From Poindextera sp035604135 (GTDB taxonomy: Bacteria > Pseudomonadota > Alphaproteobacteria > Caulobacterales > Caulobacteraceae): 64,000 nucleotides of DNA. How positions within the stretch are numbered: the first letter of the stretch is position 1; every line of letters starts with the position of its first letter. The stretch covers positions 179,767-243,766 of the forward strand of contig DATNJB010000060.1 in assembly GCA_035604135.1 (NCBI GenBank), given 5' to 3'. Shown here piece after piece: positions 34,044 to 42,246 of the stretch. The position numbers and the translations under genes are program-made. Under the pieces are notes generated by a model. The model saw only the letters and a program-made list of their open reading frames with translations, was not told the DNA's origin and searched no databases.

Positions 34044-34205
34044 AACCACGGAAAACACTGAAAACACGGACCGAAGCCACCTGGCTCGTCAAAGGACCAA
34101 GCGTTCCACACGCGCCTTAGGCGCGCATCCAAAATTGACCAAGAGACCAGCTCGAGTCTCGTCGGCGAAGAGCAGTTGTCCGTGATTTCCGTGTTTTCCG
34201 TGGTT
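34044..34205. repeat. 162-bp element with 28-bp imperfect inverted repeats
   Basis: Arms at 34044-34071 and 34178-34205 are inverted copies matching at 26 of 28 positions, built from CCACGGAAAACAC-like units. The core of about 106 bases contains a GCGCC/GGCGC hairpin near 34113-34125 and no ORF. CACGGAAA-type repeats are dispersed in many bacterial genomes (prior knowledge). The region 33994-34210 has no gene. It sits 5 bases from the thioesterase stop. Confidence 0.7.
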
Positions 34206-34210
34206 CATTC

Positions 34211-34669
34211 TTAGGCCGAGCGCCGCCGGAGCTTCTTGATGATCGACGAGAAGTTCAGCAGCACTCGCCCGCCGGCCGCGATCTGGCCGCGCACGAACAC
34301 CAGCGAGGCGCCGCCGCGCACGACCTCGCCGCGGCACTCGATGAGGTCGCCCTCGCGCCCGGCGTCGACGAACTCGCAGTTCATCGAGGCGGTCACGGAG
34401 CCGTGGCCCTCCAGCACCTGGCGCGCGATCACGAAGATCGAGTAGTCGGCGAAGGTCATCAGGCAGCCGCCGTGCATGAAGCCGCCGCCGTTCATGTGAT
34501 GCTTGTCGGCCCGGAAGGCGCAGACGACTTGGCCGCCGTCGTCCAGCCGCGCGTAGAACGGGCCGGCGTGATCCTCGAACGGCTCGTCGCCGTAGGTGCT
34601 CCAGCCGGCCCATTCGCCCGCCGCGATCGGCTTGAAACCCCACGCCGCCTCGGTCGTCCCGTCCGCCAT
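34211..34669 (-). CDS. PaaI-type hotdog thioesterase
   Basis: The 152-residue hotdog-fold protein has HHMNGGGFMHGGCLMTFADYSIFVIARQ (about residues 57-84), the substrate-site helix of the 4HBT/PaaI family, followed by SVTASMNCEFVDAGREGDLIECRGEVVRGG. The Asp in TFADY sits at the usual catalytic position. It would hydrolyse acyl-CoA thioesters and fits the surrounding lipid-metabolism genes. It is divergent from the acyl-CoA dehydrogenase gene at 34742. Confidence 0.85.
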   Translation of the reverse strand: MADGTTEAAWGFKPIAAGEWAGWSTYGDEPFEDHAGPFYARLDDGGQVVCAFRADKHHMNGGGFMHGGCLMTFADYSIFVIARQVLEGHGSVTASMNCEFVDAGREGDLIECRGEVVRGGASLVFVRGQIAAGGRVLLNFSSIIKKLRRRSA

Positions 34670-34741
34670 GTTTGCTCACCTCGCAGCGCGCGCCGTAAAC
34701 TCGAACGCGCCTCCCATAGCGTCTAGCCGAAGGAAAAGGCC

Positions 34742-35890
34742 ATGCCTCTCGACGTCGACACCCGCGTCCAGCTGATCGAGGCGGTGCGCCGCTTCGTGAG
34801 CGAGCGCTTAAGGCCGCTCGAGGCCAAGGTCTCCGAGGACGACGCCATTCCGGACGACGTGGTCGAGGAGATGAAGGCGCTCGGCCTCTTCGGCCTCTCC
34901 ATCCCGGAGGAGTACGGCGGCCTTGGCCTGTCGATGGAGGACGAGTGCGGGGTGGCGGTCGAACTCGGCCGCACCTCGCCCGCGTTTCGCTCGACGTTCG
35001 GCACCAACGTCGGCATCGGCAGCCAGGGCCTCGTCATGTTCGGGACCGACGAACAGAAGGCCAAGTGGCTGCCGCGCATCGCCTCCGGCGAGCTTATTAC
35101 GTCTTTCGCTCTTACCGAGCCCGAGGCTGGCTCGGACTCCGCCGCGGTGCAGACGAAGGCGCGGCGCGACGGTGCCGTCTATGTGCTCGACGGCGGCAAG
35201 CGCTTCATAACAAACGCGAATAAGGCCGGCCTCTTTACGGTCATGGCGCGATCGGACCCGGAGAAGAAAGGCGCGGCCGGCGTCTCGGCCTTCCTGGTTC
35301 CGCGCGACTTGCCCGGTCTTACCGTAGGAAAGCCCGAGAAGAAGATGGGCCAGCAGGGCGCCCACATCTGCGACGTCAACTTCGAGGGTGTGCGCGTGCC
35401 GGCCGAGAACCGGCTGGGAGAGGAGGGCGAGGGGTTCAAGGTCGCCATGCAGGTGCTCGACCGCGGGCGCCTGCACATCGCCGCCGTTTGCTGTGGGGTG
35501 GCGGAACGGCTCATTGCCGACTGCGTCGCCTACACCGCCGAGCGCAAGCAGTTCGGCCAGGCGCTGGCCTCGTTCCAGCTGATCCAGGCGATGATCGCCG
35601 ACTCCAAGACCGAGTCCATGGCCGCCAAGGCGCTTGTCATGGAAACGGCGCGCCGCCGTGACGCCGGCGAGAACGTGACGCTGGAGGCGGCCGCCTCCAA
35701 GCTCTTCGCCTCCGAGATGGTCGGCCGCGTCGCCGACCGAGCCGTGCAGATCTTCGGCGGCGCCGGCTACGTCGCCGACCACGGCATCGAGCGCTTCTAC
35801 CGCGACGTCCGCATCTTCCGCATCTACGAGGGCACCAGCCAGATCCAGCAGCTGGTCGTGGCGCGAGAAACGATGAAGCGAGGCGGCTAA
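34742..35890 (+). CDS. Acyl-CoA dehydrogenase
   Basis: The 382-residue ACAD has FALTEPEAGSDSAAVQTKARRDGAVYVLDGGKRFITNA (FAD site), KMGQQGAHICDVNFEGVRVPAENRLG, ERKQFGQALASFQLIQAMIADSKTE and a C-terminal IFGGAGYVADHGIERFYRDVRIFRIYEGTSQIQQLVVAR with the catalytic glutamate region typical of short/medium-chain enzymes. AAGGAAAAGGCC precedes the ATG. It is distinct in sequence from the ACAD at 28179-29345. Confidence 0.93.
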   Translation: MPLDVDTRVQLIEAVRRFVSERLRPLEAKVSEDDAIPDDVVEEMKALGLFGLSIPEEYGGLGLSMEDECGVAVELGRTSPAFRSTFGTNVGIGSQGLVMFGTDEQKAKWLPRIASGELITSFALTEPEAGSDSAAVQTKARRDGAVYVLDGGKRFITNANKAGLFTVMARSDPEKKGAAGVSAFLVPRDLPGLTVGKPEKKMGQQGAHICDVNFEGVRVPAENRLGEEGEGFKVAMQVLDRGRLHIAAVCCGVAERLIADCVAYTAERKQFGQALASFQLIQAMIADSKTESMAAKALVMETARRRDAGENVTLEAAASKLFASEMVGRVADRAVQIFGGAGYVADHGIERFYRDVRIFRIYEGTSQIQQLVVARETMKRGG

Positions 35891-35954
35891 AGGCAGGGGG
35901 CGCCAGAGAACGGGCGCCTTACGCACGCCGCGATCCGGACTAAAACGCAGGACC

Positions 35955-36989
35955 ATGCGCCGGATTCTCATCGCCCTGACCGCCTTTGCGCTCGCCGCCT
36001 GCACGCCGGTGCAGCAGCAGGCAGGGCGGGCGCCGGCGGGGTTTGCGGGGCCGAGGCTCGAGACTCGCGACTTCGTCAGCTTCGACGGCGCCAAGCTCGC
36101 CATGCAGTCGTGGACGCCGGACTCGGGCGAGCCCTGGGCCGTGATCATCGGCCTGCATGGGATGGACGACGACTCCAACGCCTTCGATCTCGCCGGGCCG
36201 TACTGGGCCAAGGATGGGATCGCGACGCTGGCCTACGACCAGCGCGGCTTCGGTCGCTCGCCCGGCCATGGCCTCTGGGCGGGAGACGCCCTGATGATGG
36301 ACGACCTCAGAACTTTCACCGCGCTCGTCCGCCAGCGCTATCCGCACGCCATCATCGCCGTCGCCGGCGAGAGCCTTGGCGCCTCGGTCGCCATCGAGGC
36401 CTTCGCGTCTGAAGAGCCGCCGGCCGCCGACCGCGTGGTGCTGCTGTCGCCCGCGGTCTGGGGCTGGTCGACCCAGCCGCTCACCTACAAGACGACGCTC
36501 TGGCTTGCCGCCCACGTCGACGGCGGCCGGGTGATCGACCCGCCGAACTGGGTGACCAAGGGCCGCTACGCCTCGGACAACATCGAGGAGCTGCGCAGCA
36601 TGGGGCGCGATCCCTACGAGATCTGGGGCACGCGGGTCGACGCCATCTACGGCCTGGTCGACAGTATGGAGCGCGCGAGCCGCGCCGTCGCCGACATCCA
36701 CGCGCCCGTGGCCTACCTCATGGGCGCCCACGACGCGATCATCCCGCCAGAGCCGATGCAGCGCGCGGCGAGGGCGCTGAAGTCCACCGACCACTCGGCC
36801 TTGTACGCCAACGGCTGGCACCTGCTCCTGGTCGACCGCCAGCGCGACGTGGTTTTCCGCGACGTCGAGAGCTTCCTCCGCGACCCTACAGCCCCGCTCC
36901 CCTCCGGCGCGCCGATCGTCCCCGGCGCACGGACGGCCGAGAACACGGCGGCGCCGGCGCCGGTTCAGGCGACCATCGCCTCGCGATAG
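35955..36989 (+). CDS. Lipoprotein alpha/beta hydrolase (monoglyceride lipase-like)
   Basis: The 344-residue protein has a signal peptide with lipobox ALAAC (Cys16) and so should be an envelope lipoprotein. The hydrolase core shows GLHGMDDDSNAF (oxyanion region), YDQRGFGRSPGHG, nucleophile Ser140 in AGESLGASVA, Asp in MGAHDAIIPP and His in NGWHLLLVDRQ. This is the lysophospholipase/monoacylglycerol lipase pattern. The last 25 bases overlap the convergent PhyH gene. The C-terminal ~40 residues are Ala/Pro-rich and probably unstructured. Confidence 0.85.
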   Translation: MRRILIALTAFALAACTPVQQQAGRAPAGFAGPRLETRDFVSFDGAKLAMQSWTPDSGEPWAVIIGLHGMDDDSNAFDLAGPYWAKDGIATLAYDQRGFGRSPGHGLWAGDALMMDDLRTFTALVRQRYPHAIIAVAGESLGASVAIEAFASEEPPAADRVVLLSPAVWGWSTQPLTYKTTLWLAAHVDGGRVIDPPNWVTKGRYASDNIEELRSMGRDPYEIWGTRVDAIYGLVDSMERASRAVADIHAPVAYLMGAHDAIIPPEPMQRAARALKSTDHSALYANGWHLLLVDRQRDVVFRDVESFLRDPTAPLPSGAPIVPGARTAENTAAPAPVQATIASR

Positions 36990-37888
36990 GGCGTCAGGTC
37001 CCATCCGGGATAGCGCGCTTGCGCGCGGGCCAGTGTGGTCTCGGTCCAGAACGGGCGCCCGGGCGCCTGTACGCCGAAGCAAGCGAGCTGTTCGGGCGTC
37101 GCGTTCTCGAAGATCACACGCCAGGGCATGGTGTGGTGGAACGGCCAGGCGCGGAATCCGATCGCCTCGTCGCCCGCCGCCTTGAAGCAGGTCATCAGCG
37201 CAAAGCGATGGCCGTGCGGCGCGGTGAGGTTCGAGCCGCGGTGATAGACGTCGATCGTGTAAGGGAAGATCGAGCCGGCCGGGGAGGCGCTCGAGCGCTC
37301 GTACTTGCTCAAGCCCTTCTGCAGCTTGCGCTGCACCTTGGGGTCGCGGCTGAACGTCGCTTCCGGCCCGGCGACCTTCGCGGCGTCGGGGCGCGTTACG
37401 AAGTGGGCCGGCCCGTGCGCTTCCGTCACATCGGAGAAGTAGCAGAGGATGGTGATCGAGTTCCGCGTCTCGTCCTCGGACGGCGCCGTCAGCGTGTGGT
37501 TCGGAAAGTCGCAGTGGAAAGGCTGATCGTAGTCGGCGTCGCCGGTGTATTTGGCCCAGCTCTGGCACTGGTAGACGTGCACCGCCGACGTGTTCAGCGC
37601 CGCCTTGGCAAAGGCGATCAGCGCCGGGTGCACCCCGATCAGGTTCAGGGCCGGGGAGCAGTCGATCGGCACGGACTTGATCCCCTCGAACTGGGCGGGG
37701 TTGAAACGGCCGACCTCGCCTGCCTTCTTCGCCTCCATCGCATCGGCCCCGCCTTCGTCGCGACCGAAGACGGCCCTGAAGTCCGCCTGCACCGCGGCGA
37801 CCTCGTCCGGGGTGAAGAAGTTCTCGACCACAAGGCCGCCGTCGCGGCGCCAGGTCTCGATGTGCTCGCGCGTGAAGCGCTCGACCAT
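36965..37888 (-). CDS. Phytanoyl-CoA dioxygenase family protein
   Basis: The protein has about 307 residues. The metal site is HCD (DQPFHCDFPNHTL) and a later His in YHRGSN, with Arg in HGHRFALMTCFKA. The start at 37888 (MVERFTREHI) has AAGGA upstream; an ATG 15 bases earlier (37903) lacks proper spacing but cannot be excluded. The substrate is unknown. It overlaps the convergent lipoprotein hydrolase gene by 25 bases, and its sequence differs clearly from the PhyH at 1056. Confidence 0.82.
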   Translation of the reverse strand: MVERFTREHIETWRRDGGLVVENFFTPDEVAAVQADFRAVFGRDEGGADAMEAKKAGEVGRFNPAQFEGIKSVPIDCSPALNLIGVHPALIAFAKAALNTSAVHVYQCQSWAKYTGDADYDQPFHCDFPNHTLTAPSEDETRNSITILCYFSDVTEAHGPAHFVTRPDAAKVAGPEATFSRDPKVQRKLQKGLSKYERSSASPAGSIFPYTIDVYHRGSNLTAPHGHRFALMTCFKAAGDEAIGFRAWPFHHTMPWRVIFENATPEQLACFGVQAPGRPFWTETTLARAQARYPGWDLTPYREAMVA

Positions 37889-37959
37889 GCAGTCCTTTGC
37901 CATGGCCCTATTCTAGCAAAGGAATCGCCGGCGGACAGGGCGGGCGCCGGCTTGCCGCC

Positions 37960-38112
37960 TCAGTCTCGTTTGGGCTGTGGGTCGGGAGCAGGGCTTGGGA
38001 CCGACTTCCAAGGCGTGTTCGGGTCGAGCTTCAGCCGAACCCCCACCTGCTGCGGCTGCGGGACCGAGCGGCAAAACCCTGTGCTCGAATAGGGTTCCTG
38101 TTGCTGAAAAGT
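37960..38112 (-). CDS. Possible small Pro/Gln-rich protein (50 residues)
   Basis: The ORF starts MTFQQQEPYSSTGFCRSVPQPQQ and ends PDPQPKRD. GAGG lies about 10 bases upstream. It sits in the otherwise empty 37904-38362 stretch. Codon use is not strongly coding-like and I know no family. The rest of this stretch shows only short imperfect palindromes and the AGGAGGAGG ribosome site of the next gene. Confidence 0.3.
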   Translation of the reverse strand, partial: TFQQQEPYSSTGFCRSVPQPQQVGVRLKLDPNTPWKSVPSPAPDPQPKRD

Positions 38113-38362
38113 CATCGGCGTCGTCCTCGCGCGCCCGCCGTTGCGAGATGCCCTCAGGCGGGGTCCGCTGCCAACCACCGCGATCACAAAGACCCTCCGT
38201 GTTCGGAGCGCAAAATCAATTCTGCAGGACGGGGCCAACGATCCACAGGAAACAGCAGCCGGCTGCGTGGCGTTGCAATCTGGGGCTCGAGGCATAGGCT
38301 TGGGGCCGCTTCTCGGCCGACCGGGCCGAAGCCGCTCCGTTGAAACTAAGGAGGAGGCGGCC

Positions 38363-38743
38363 ATGACCGCTCAGCTCAACCACACCATCGTTCTTTGCCG
38401 TGACAAGGCGGCATCGGCGGGCTTCCTCGCCGAGATGCTCGGGCGGCCGGCGCCGGCGAGCTTCGGGCCGTTCGCCGTCGTCGAGATGGACAACGGCGTC
38501 TCCCTCGACTTCATGCAAACGAGCGAGGAAATCCGGCCGCAGCACTACGCCTTCCTGATCTCGGAAGCCGACTTCGACGATGTGTTCGGCCGCATCCAGG
38601 CGAAGAAGCTGGACCACTGGGCCGACCCAGCCCGGCGCCATCCCAGTGAGATCAACCAGCGCGACGGCGGCCGAGGCGTCTACTTCCCCGACCCCGACGG
38701 CCACTTCCTGGAAGTGCTCACCCGGCCCTACGGCAGCGGGTGA
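38363..38743 (+). CDS. VOC (glyoxalase/dioxygenase fold) protein
   Basis: The 126-residue protein has the paired beta-alpha-beta-beta-beta modules of the VOC superfamily: LNHTIVLCRDKAASAGFLAEMLGRP with an early His, and a C-terminal GGRGVYFPDPDGHFLEVLTRPY with the metal-site His/Glu pair (HFLE). A strong AAGGAGGAGG lies upstream. The substrate is unknown. It faces a second, different VOC gene across a hairpin. Confidence 0.85.
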   Translation: MTAQLNHTIVLCRDKAASAGFLAEMLGRPAPASFGPFAVVEMDNGVSLDFMQTSEEIRPQHYAFLISEADFDDVFGRIQAKKLDHWADPARRHPSEINQRDGGRGVYFPDPDGHFLEVLTRPYGSG

Positions 38744-38748
38744 AGACG

Positions 38749-38769
38749 ACTTCTCCCTATAGGAGAAGT
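38749..38769. terminator. Hairpin between convergent VOC genes
   Basis: ACTTCTCC and GGAGAAGT form a perfect 8-bp stem around a CTATA loop, centred between the stops of two convergent genes (38743 and 38775). A real U-tract is lacking. The position suggests a bidirectional terminator. Confidence 0.5.
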
Positions 38770-38774
38770 TCGAT

Positions 38775-39227
38775 TCAACCCGGCGCCATGCCCTTTTCGG
38801 CCAGCTCCTTGATCGCGCCGTCGGTCTTCTTAAGCGCCTCGAGCCCCATGCCGCGCAACACGTGCGGGGCCTTGGTGAACTGGATGTTGTCGTAGCCCAC
38901 GATCTCGATCCGGTTCCCGCACGGGTCATAGAAGTCGAGGAACGGACCGGGCAACGCCTCGACGCCGGCCGCGGCCATCGCGCGCCGCACCGCCTCCTTG
39001 TCGTCGACGACGAGGCCGAGGTGGCGCCCGTCGTCGGCCGGCTGCTTGCGCCCCTTCTGCAAGGCGATGAACTGGTCGCCGAGGTCGATGAAGGCCATGC
39101 CGTCGCTCTTGCCGCGCAGGCTGAAGTCGAACAGCTTGCCGTAGAAGGCGAGCGCCTCGTCGATGTCGCCGACCTCGAGCGCCACATGGTTGAACCCCAC
39201 CGCGCGCGCTTTCTTCGCCTTGGCCAT
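38775..39227 (-). CDS. VOC (glyoxalase-like) protein
   Basis: The 150-residue protein has GFNHVALEVGDIDEALAFYGKLFDFSLRGK (first VOC module with His) and PGPFLDFYDPCGNRIEIVGYDNIQFTKAP (second module, metal-site Glu in RIEIV). AGGAGG lies just upstream of the ATG. A C-terminal helix from residue 125 (LEALKKTDGAIKELAEKGM) extends beyond the fold. It resembles VOC proteins annotated as extradiol-dioxygenase-like. The substrate is unknown. Confidence 0.85.
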   Translation of the reverse strand: MAKAKKARAVGFNHVALEVGDIDEALAFYGKLFDFSLRGKSDGMAFIDLGDQFIALQKGRKQPADDGRHLGLVVDDKEAVRRAMAAAGVEALPGPFLDFYDPCGNRIEIVGYDNIQFTKAPHVLRGMGLEALKKTDGAIKELAEKGMAPG

Positions 39228-39363
39228 GGCCGCCTCCTGAAGAGATCGATCGGGTCTCCACGTTGAGATGGGTCGCGCGCCGGGATTGGCAAGCGGCGCT
39301 TGACCGCCGCCGCATCGATCCGCTTTGTCCCGGCCACGGGACGGGCGACGAGTAAGGGGCTCC

Positions 39364-40131
39364 ATGGCAAGTGCATTCGATCTTACCGGCCGCGTGGCGC
39401 TGGTGACCGGCGGGAACGGCGGCATCGGTCTAGGGATCGCGCGCGGGCTCGCCAAGGCCGGCGCGACGGTGGCGGTCGCCGGCCGCAACGCCGAGAAGAA
39501 CGCGGAGGCCCTGGCGGACCTGAAGGCGCTGGGCGGCGCCGCCGACGCCCTTCAAGTCGACGTCGCCGACGAGACGGCATGCCGGGCGATGGTGGCTGAC
39601 GTGAACGCCCGGTTCGGGCGGCTGGACGTGCTGGTCAACAACGCAGGCGTCGCGCGGCGCACACGGCCGGAGACCATGAGTCTCGAGATCTGGAACGGCA
39701 TCCTGGCGACCAACCTGACCGCGGTTCTGGTCGCCTGCCAAGCGGCGCATCCGCTGATGAAGGCCGGCGGCGGCGGCAAGATCATCAACATCGGCTCGAT
39801 GTACTCGATCTTCGGCGCGCCCTACGTCTCGGCCTATGCGGTGAGCAAGGGCGGCGTCGTCCAGCTCACCAAGTCGCTCGCGGCCGCCTGGGCCGCCGAC
39901 AACATCCAGGTCAACGTCATCCTGCCTGGCTGGATCGACACTGACATGACGCGGCCCGCGCGCACCGGCTCGGCAGAGTTCTCAGACGCCGTCGTCGCTC
40001 GGACCCCCGCCGGCCGCTGGGGCGTGATCGACGACTTCGAGGGTCCCGCTGTCTTTCTCGCCAGCCCCGCCTCTGACTTCGTGACCGGAGCGGTGCTCGC
40101 GGTCGACGGGGGCTATTCGATCACGGGCTGA
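39364..40131 (+). CDS. SDR oxidoreductase (gluconate 5-dehydrogenase-like)
   Basis: The 255-residue classical SDR has TGGNGGIGLGIARGLAKAGATVAVAGRN (NADP-type motif with a basic residue after strand 2), NNAGVARR, catalytic NIGSMYS and YAVSKGG, and the C-terminal FLASPASDFVTGAVLAVDGGYSITG. The overall pattern is closest to sugar-acid or 2-deoxy-D-gluconate 3-dehydrogenases. AAGGGG precedes the ATG at 39364; an upstream ATG at 39325 would add a poorly conserved tail. Confidence 0.86.
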   Translation: MASAFDLTGRVALVTGGNGGIGLGIARGLAKAGATVAVAGRNAEKNAEALADLKALGGAADALQVDVADETACRAMVADVNARFGRLDVLVNNAGVARRTRPETMSLEIWNGILATNLTAVLVACQAAHPLMKAGGGGKIINIGSMYSIFGAPYVSAYAVSKGGVVQLTKSLAAAWAADNIQVNVILPGWIDTDMTRPARTGSAEFSDAVVARTPAGRWGVIDDFEGPAVFLASPASDFVTGAVLAVDGGYSITG

Positions 40132-40141
40132 TCAGCCCCGG

Positions 40142-40489
40142 TCACCAGACCTCGACGCCGACCTCGTAGCGGCCGCTTGGCCCGTGCGATCGGGCCAACG
40201 ACCGGGTGATCTCCCTCGCCAGCTGCTCCAGCTCGATCGGCCGGAACTTCCAGCAGGCGTTGATCTGCGGACCCAGGATGGTGACGATGTAGTGGCCGGA
40301 GCGGGGGCCTGACCGCTTCCCGTCGACATACCCGATGGTGACCCGGTGGCCGGCGACGATCCTGCCGCGGTCGTCGGGGATCGAGGCCAGCATTTCCGGG
40401 ACCAGGCGTCGGTCGCCTATCGACATCCCGATCGCCCGAAAGACGGACTGCAGGTGGCCCGGCCAATATTCGATTCGCCCAGCGTGCAT
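40142..40489 (-). CDS. Hypothetical protein (about 115 residues)
   Basis: Starting at MHAGRIEYWPGHLQSVFRAI, the protein is soluble and has YVDGKRSGPRSGHYIVTILGPQINACWKFRPIELEQLAREI. No signal or membrane segment is seen. The start is uncertain: the frame continues to a TTG at 40561 and neither start has a good Shine-Dalgarno. It ends 10 bases from the convergent SDR stop. I recognise no family. Confidence 0.4.
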   Translation of the reverse strand: MHAGRIEYWPGHLQSVFRAIGMSIGDRRLVPEMLASIPDDRGRIVAGHRVTIGYVDGKRSGPRSGHYIVTILGPQINACWKFRPIELEQLAREITRSLARSHGPSGRYEVGVEVW

Positions 40490-40615
40490 GCGCCAAGTGA
40501 AGCGCCAGGGCTCACGCCGCGTCAACGACCGTGGGCCGCTTTCGCGTAGCGCTGCGATCAAAACGTGGTGACTGCGGTGGCGCTCGTTACCGGCAGGCGG
40601 CGCCTGCGCCGGAGG

Positions 40616-41263
40616 CTACCCTCGCTCCAGCTGGGTGTACGACCAGTAGCGGAAGCCGTTGTTCCGCACGAGCTTCCAGCCGCGTTTCTGCAGGCTGAGG
40701 CGCACCATGGTGTTGAAGAAGCCGTGGGCGATGACCAGCACGTTCATGCCGGCCTCGGCGTCGGCGATCAGCCGCTCGGCCACCCGCTCGGCCCGCGCCT
40801 GCGCTTCCTTGCGCGTCTCGTGGCCGTCGTGATGGTTGAACCACCACCACCAGAAGCGCGCGATCACGCCCCATATTCGGGGGCTGAGCTTGATCCAGCG
40901 GGGCCAGTGCGGCGGCGGCAACGGCGCCTCGATCAGACTGGCGTCGGTCTCGATGTCGCGATCGCCGGCGACCAGACGGGCGGTCTCGATCGAGCGCAGG
41001 CGGGTGGAGCTCACGATCACGCCCGCCGCTTCGGCGTGGGCGATCAAGGTTTCTGGCACGGTCTGGCCGCCGAGCAGGCCGGTCTCTTCATAGACAGCCC
41101 ACCAGGCCGCGTAGCCAGCAGCGCTGAGCAGCGTCTTGCGCGACAGCGCCGGCTCGCCGTGGCGCGCGAGCACGATGGTCCCCACTCCCTCCGCGCCCTT
41201 CGCCATGCCCCCCTTAAGACGACAGCCGCCTCGCCGATTTGGCGAACGGCCTTCGTCCGTCAT
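40616..41263 (-). CDS. Histidine phosphatase (phosphoglycerate mutase-like) family
   Basis: The 215-residue protein has the phosphohistidine motif TIVLARHGEPALS, then SSTRLRSIETARLV with the second arginine and the late catalytic His in VLVIAHGFFNTMV. This is the branch-1 histidine phosphatase fold. A Trp-rich insert (RFWWWWFNHHDGHE) is unusual. The ATG at 41263 lies in ATGA with the upstream deacetylase stop, so the two are translationally coupled. The substrate is unknown. Confidence 0.83.
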   Translation of the reverse strand: MTDEGRSPNRRGGCRLKGGMAKGAEGVGTIVLARHGEPALSRKTLLSAAGYAAWWAVYEETGLLGGQTVPETLIAHAEAAGVIVSSTRLRSIETARLVAGDRDIETDASLIEAPLPPPHWPRWIKLSPRIWGVIARFWWWWFNHHDGHETRKEAQARAERVAERLIADAEAGMNVLVIAHGFFNTMVRLSLQKRGWKLVRNNGFRYWSYTQLERG

Positions 41264-42177
41264 GCCTCCTCAAGCGCCCGCACGTGGGCGGCGGCCGACC
41301 GGCCCAGCGCCTCCAGGTCGTAGCCGCCCTCGAGCGACGAGACAATACGGCCCTGGGCGTGCGCGCGGGCGACCTCGACGACGGCGCGCGTGGCCCACCC
41401 GTAGTCCTCGGCCTCCAGCGCCTGCTGGGCCAACGGATCGCGCGCGTGAGCGTCGAATCCGGCGGAGATCAGGATCAAATCCGGTTGAAACGCGTCCAGC
41501 GGCGCCATCAACGCCTCGAACGCGGCGCGCCAGCGCTCGCGCGGGCTGCCCGGCGGTACGGTCGAGTTGATGACGTTGCCGACGCCGCGCTCGGAAGCCA
41601 GGCCGCTGCCCGGATAGGCGGGCCACTCGTGCACCGAGGCGAAGAAGAGGCTCGGGTCGCCTTGCACGACGGCTTGCGTGCCGTTGCCGTGGTGGACGTC
41701 GAAGTCGACGACGGCGACGCGGGCGATCCCCTCGCTCTGCGCCACGCGGGCGGCGATCGCGATGTTGGAGAACAGGCAAAATCCCATGGCCCGCTGCGGC
41801 TCGGCATGGTGGCCGGGCGGCCGCACGGCGCAAAAGGCGCGGTGGATCTCGCCGCGGGCGACCGCGCGCACGGCCTCGGCCACCGCGCCGGCGGCGCGCT
41901 GGGCTGCCGTGAGGCTGCCCGGCGAAATGGCGGTGTCGGCGTCGATGCGGACCAGGCCCTCGGTCGGGGCGATCGCGAACATCGCGTCCACGAACGCCGG
42001 ATCGTGCACGCGGTCGAGGTCGGCGCGGGTCACGTGGGGCGCGGCGCGCGGCTCGAGATGCAGGTCGCTCGCCTTCAGCGCGCCAATCACGGCGCTCAGC
42101 CGCTCCGGACGCTCCGGGTGGTTGCGACCCGGCTGATGCTCGAGCATGTCGGGATGGGTGTAGAGGGCGGTGGCCAT
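41260..42177 (-). CDS. Histone-deacetylase-family amidohydrolase (AcuC/APAH-like)
   Basis: The 305-residue protein has the arginase/deacetylase fold with the zinc-site pattern: RPPGHHAE (His123/His124), VVDFDVHHGNGT (Asp160, His162) and SAGFDAHARDPL (Asp242). N-terminal HPERPERL is typical. Bacterial members remove acetyl groups from acetylpolyamines or proteins. It overlaps the histidine phosphatase gene by 4 bases and is divergent from a GNAT acetyltransferase gene, giving an acetylation/deacetylation pair in one locus. Confidence 0.92.
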   Translation of the reverse strand: MATALYTHPDMLEHQPGRNHPERPERLSAVIGALKASDLHLEPRAAPHVTRADLDRVHDPAFVDAMFAIAPTEGLVRIDADTAISPGSLTAAQRAAGAVAEAVRAVARGEIHRAFCAVRPPGHHAEPQRAMGFCLFSNIAIAARVAQSEGIARVAVVDFDVHHGNGTQAVVQGDPSLFFASVHEWPAYPGSGLASERGVGNVINSTVPPGSPRERWRAAFEALMAPLDAFQPDLILISAGFDAHARDPLAQQALEAEDYGWATRAVVEVARAHAQGRIVSSLEGGYDLEALGRSAAAHVRALEEA

Positions 42178-42246
42178 CGCCCGCAGTCTAGGCTATCGGC
42201 CGCGCGGCCGCGAACGGCTCAATTTTACGCGAGCGGGAGGAAGGCG

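Noticed and set aside
37904..38362. Several overlapping frames of 60-150 codons in the gap before the VOC gene
   Set aside because: They lack ribosome sites and coding-like composition, and overlap each other on both strands; only the short minus-strand frame 37960-38112 has a weak case.
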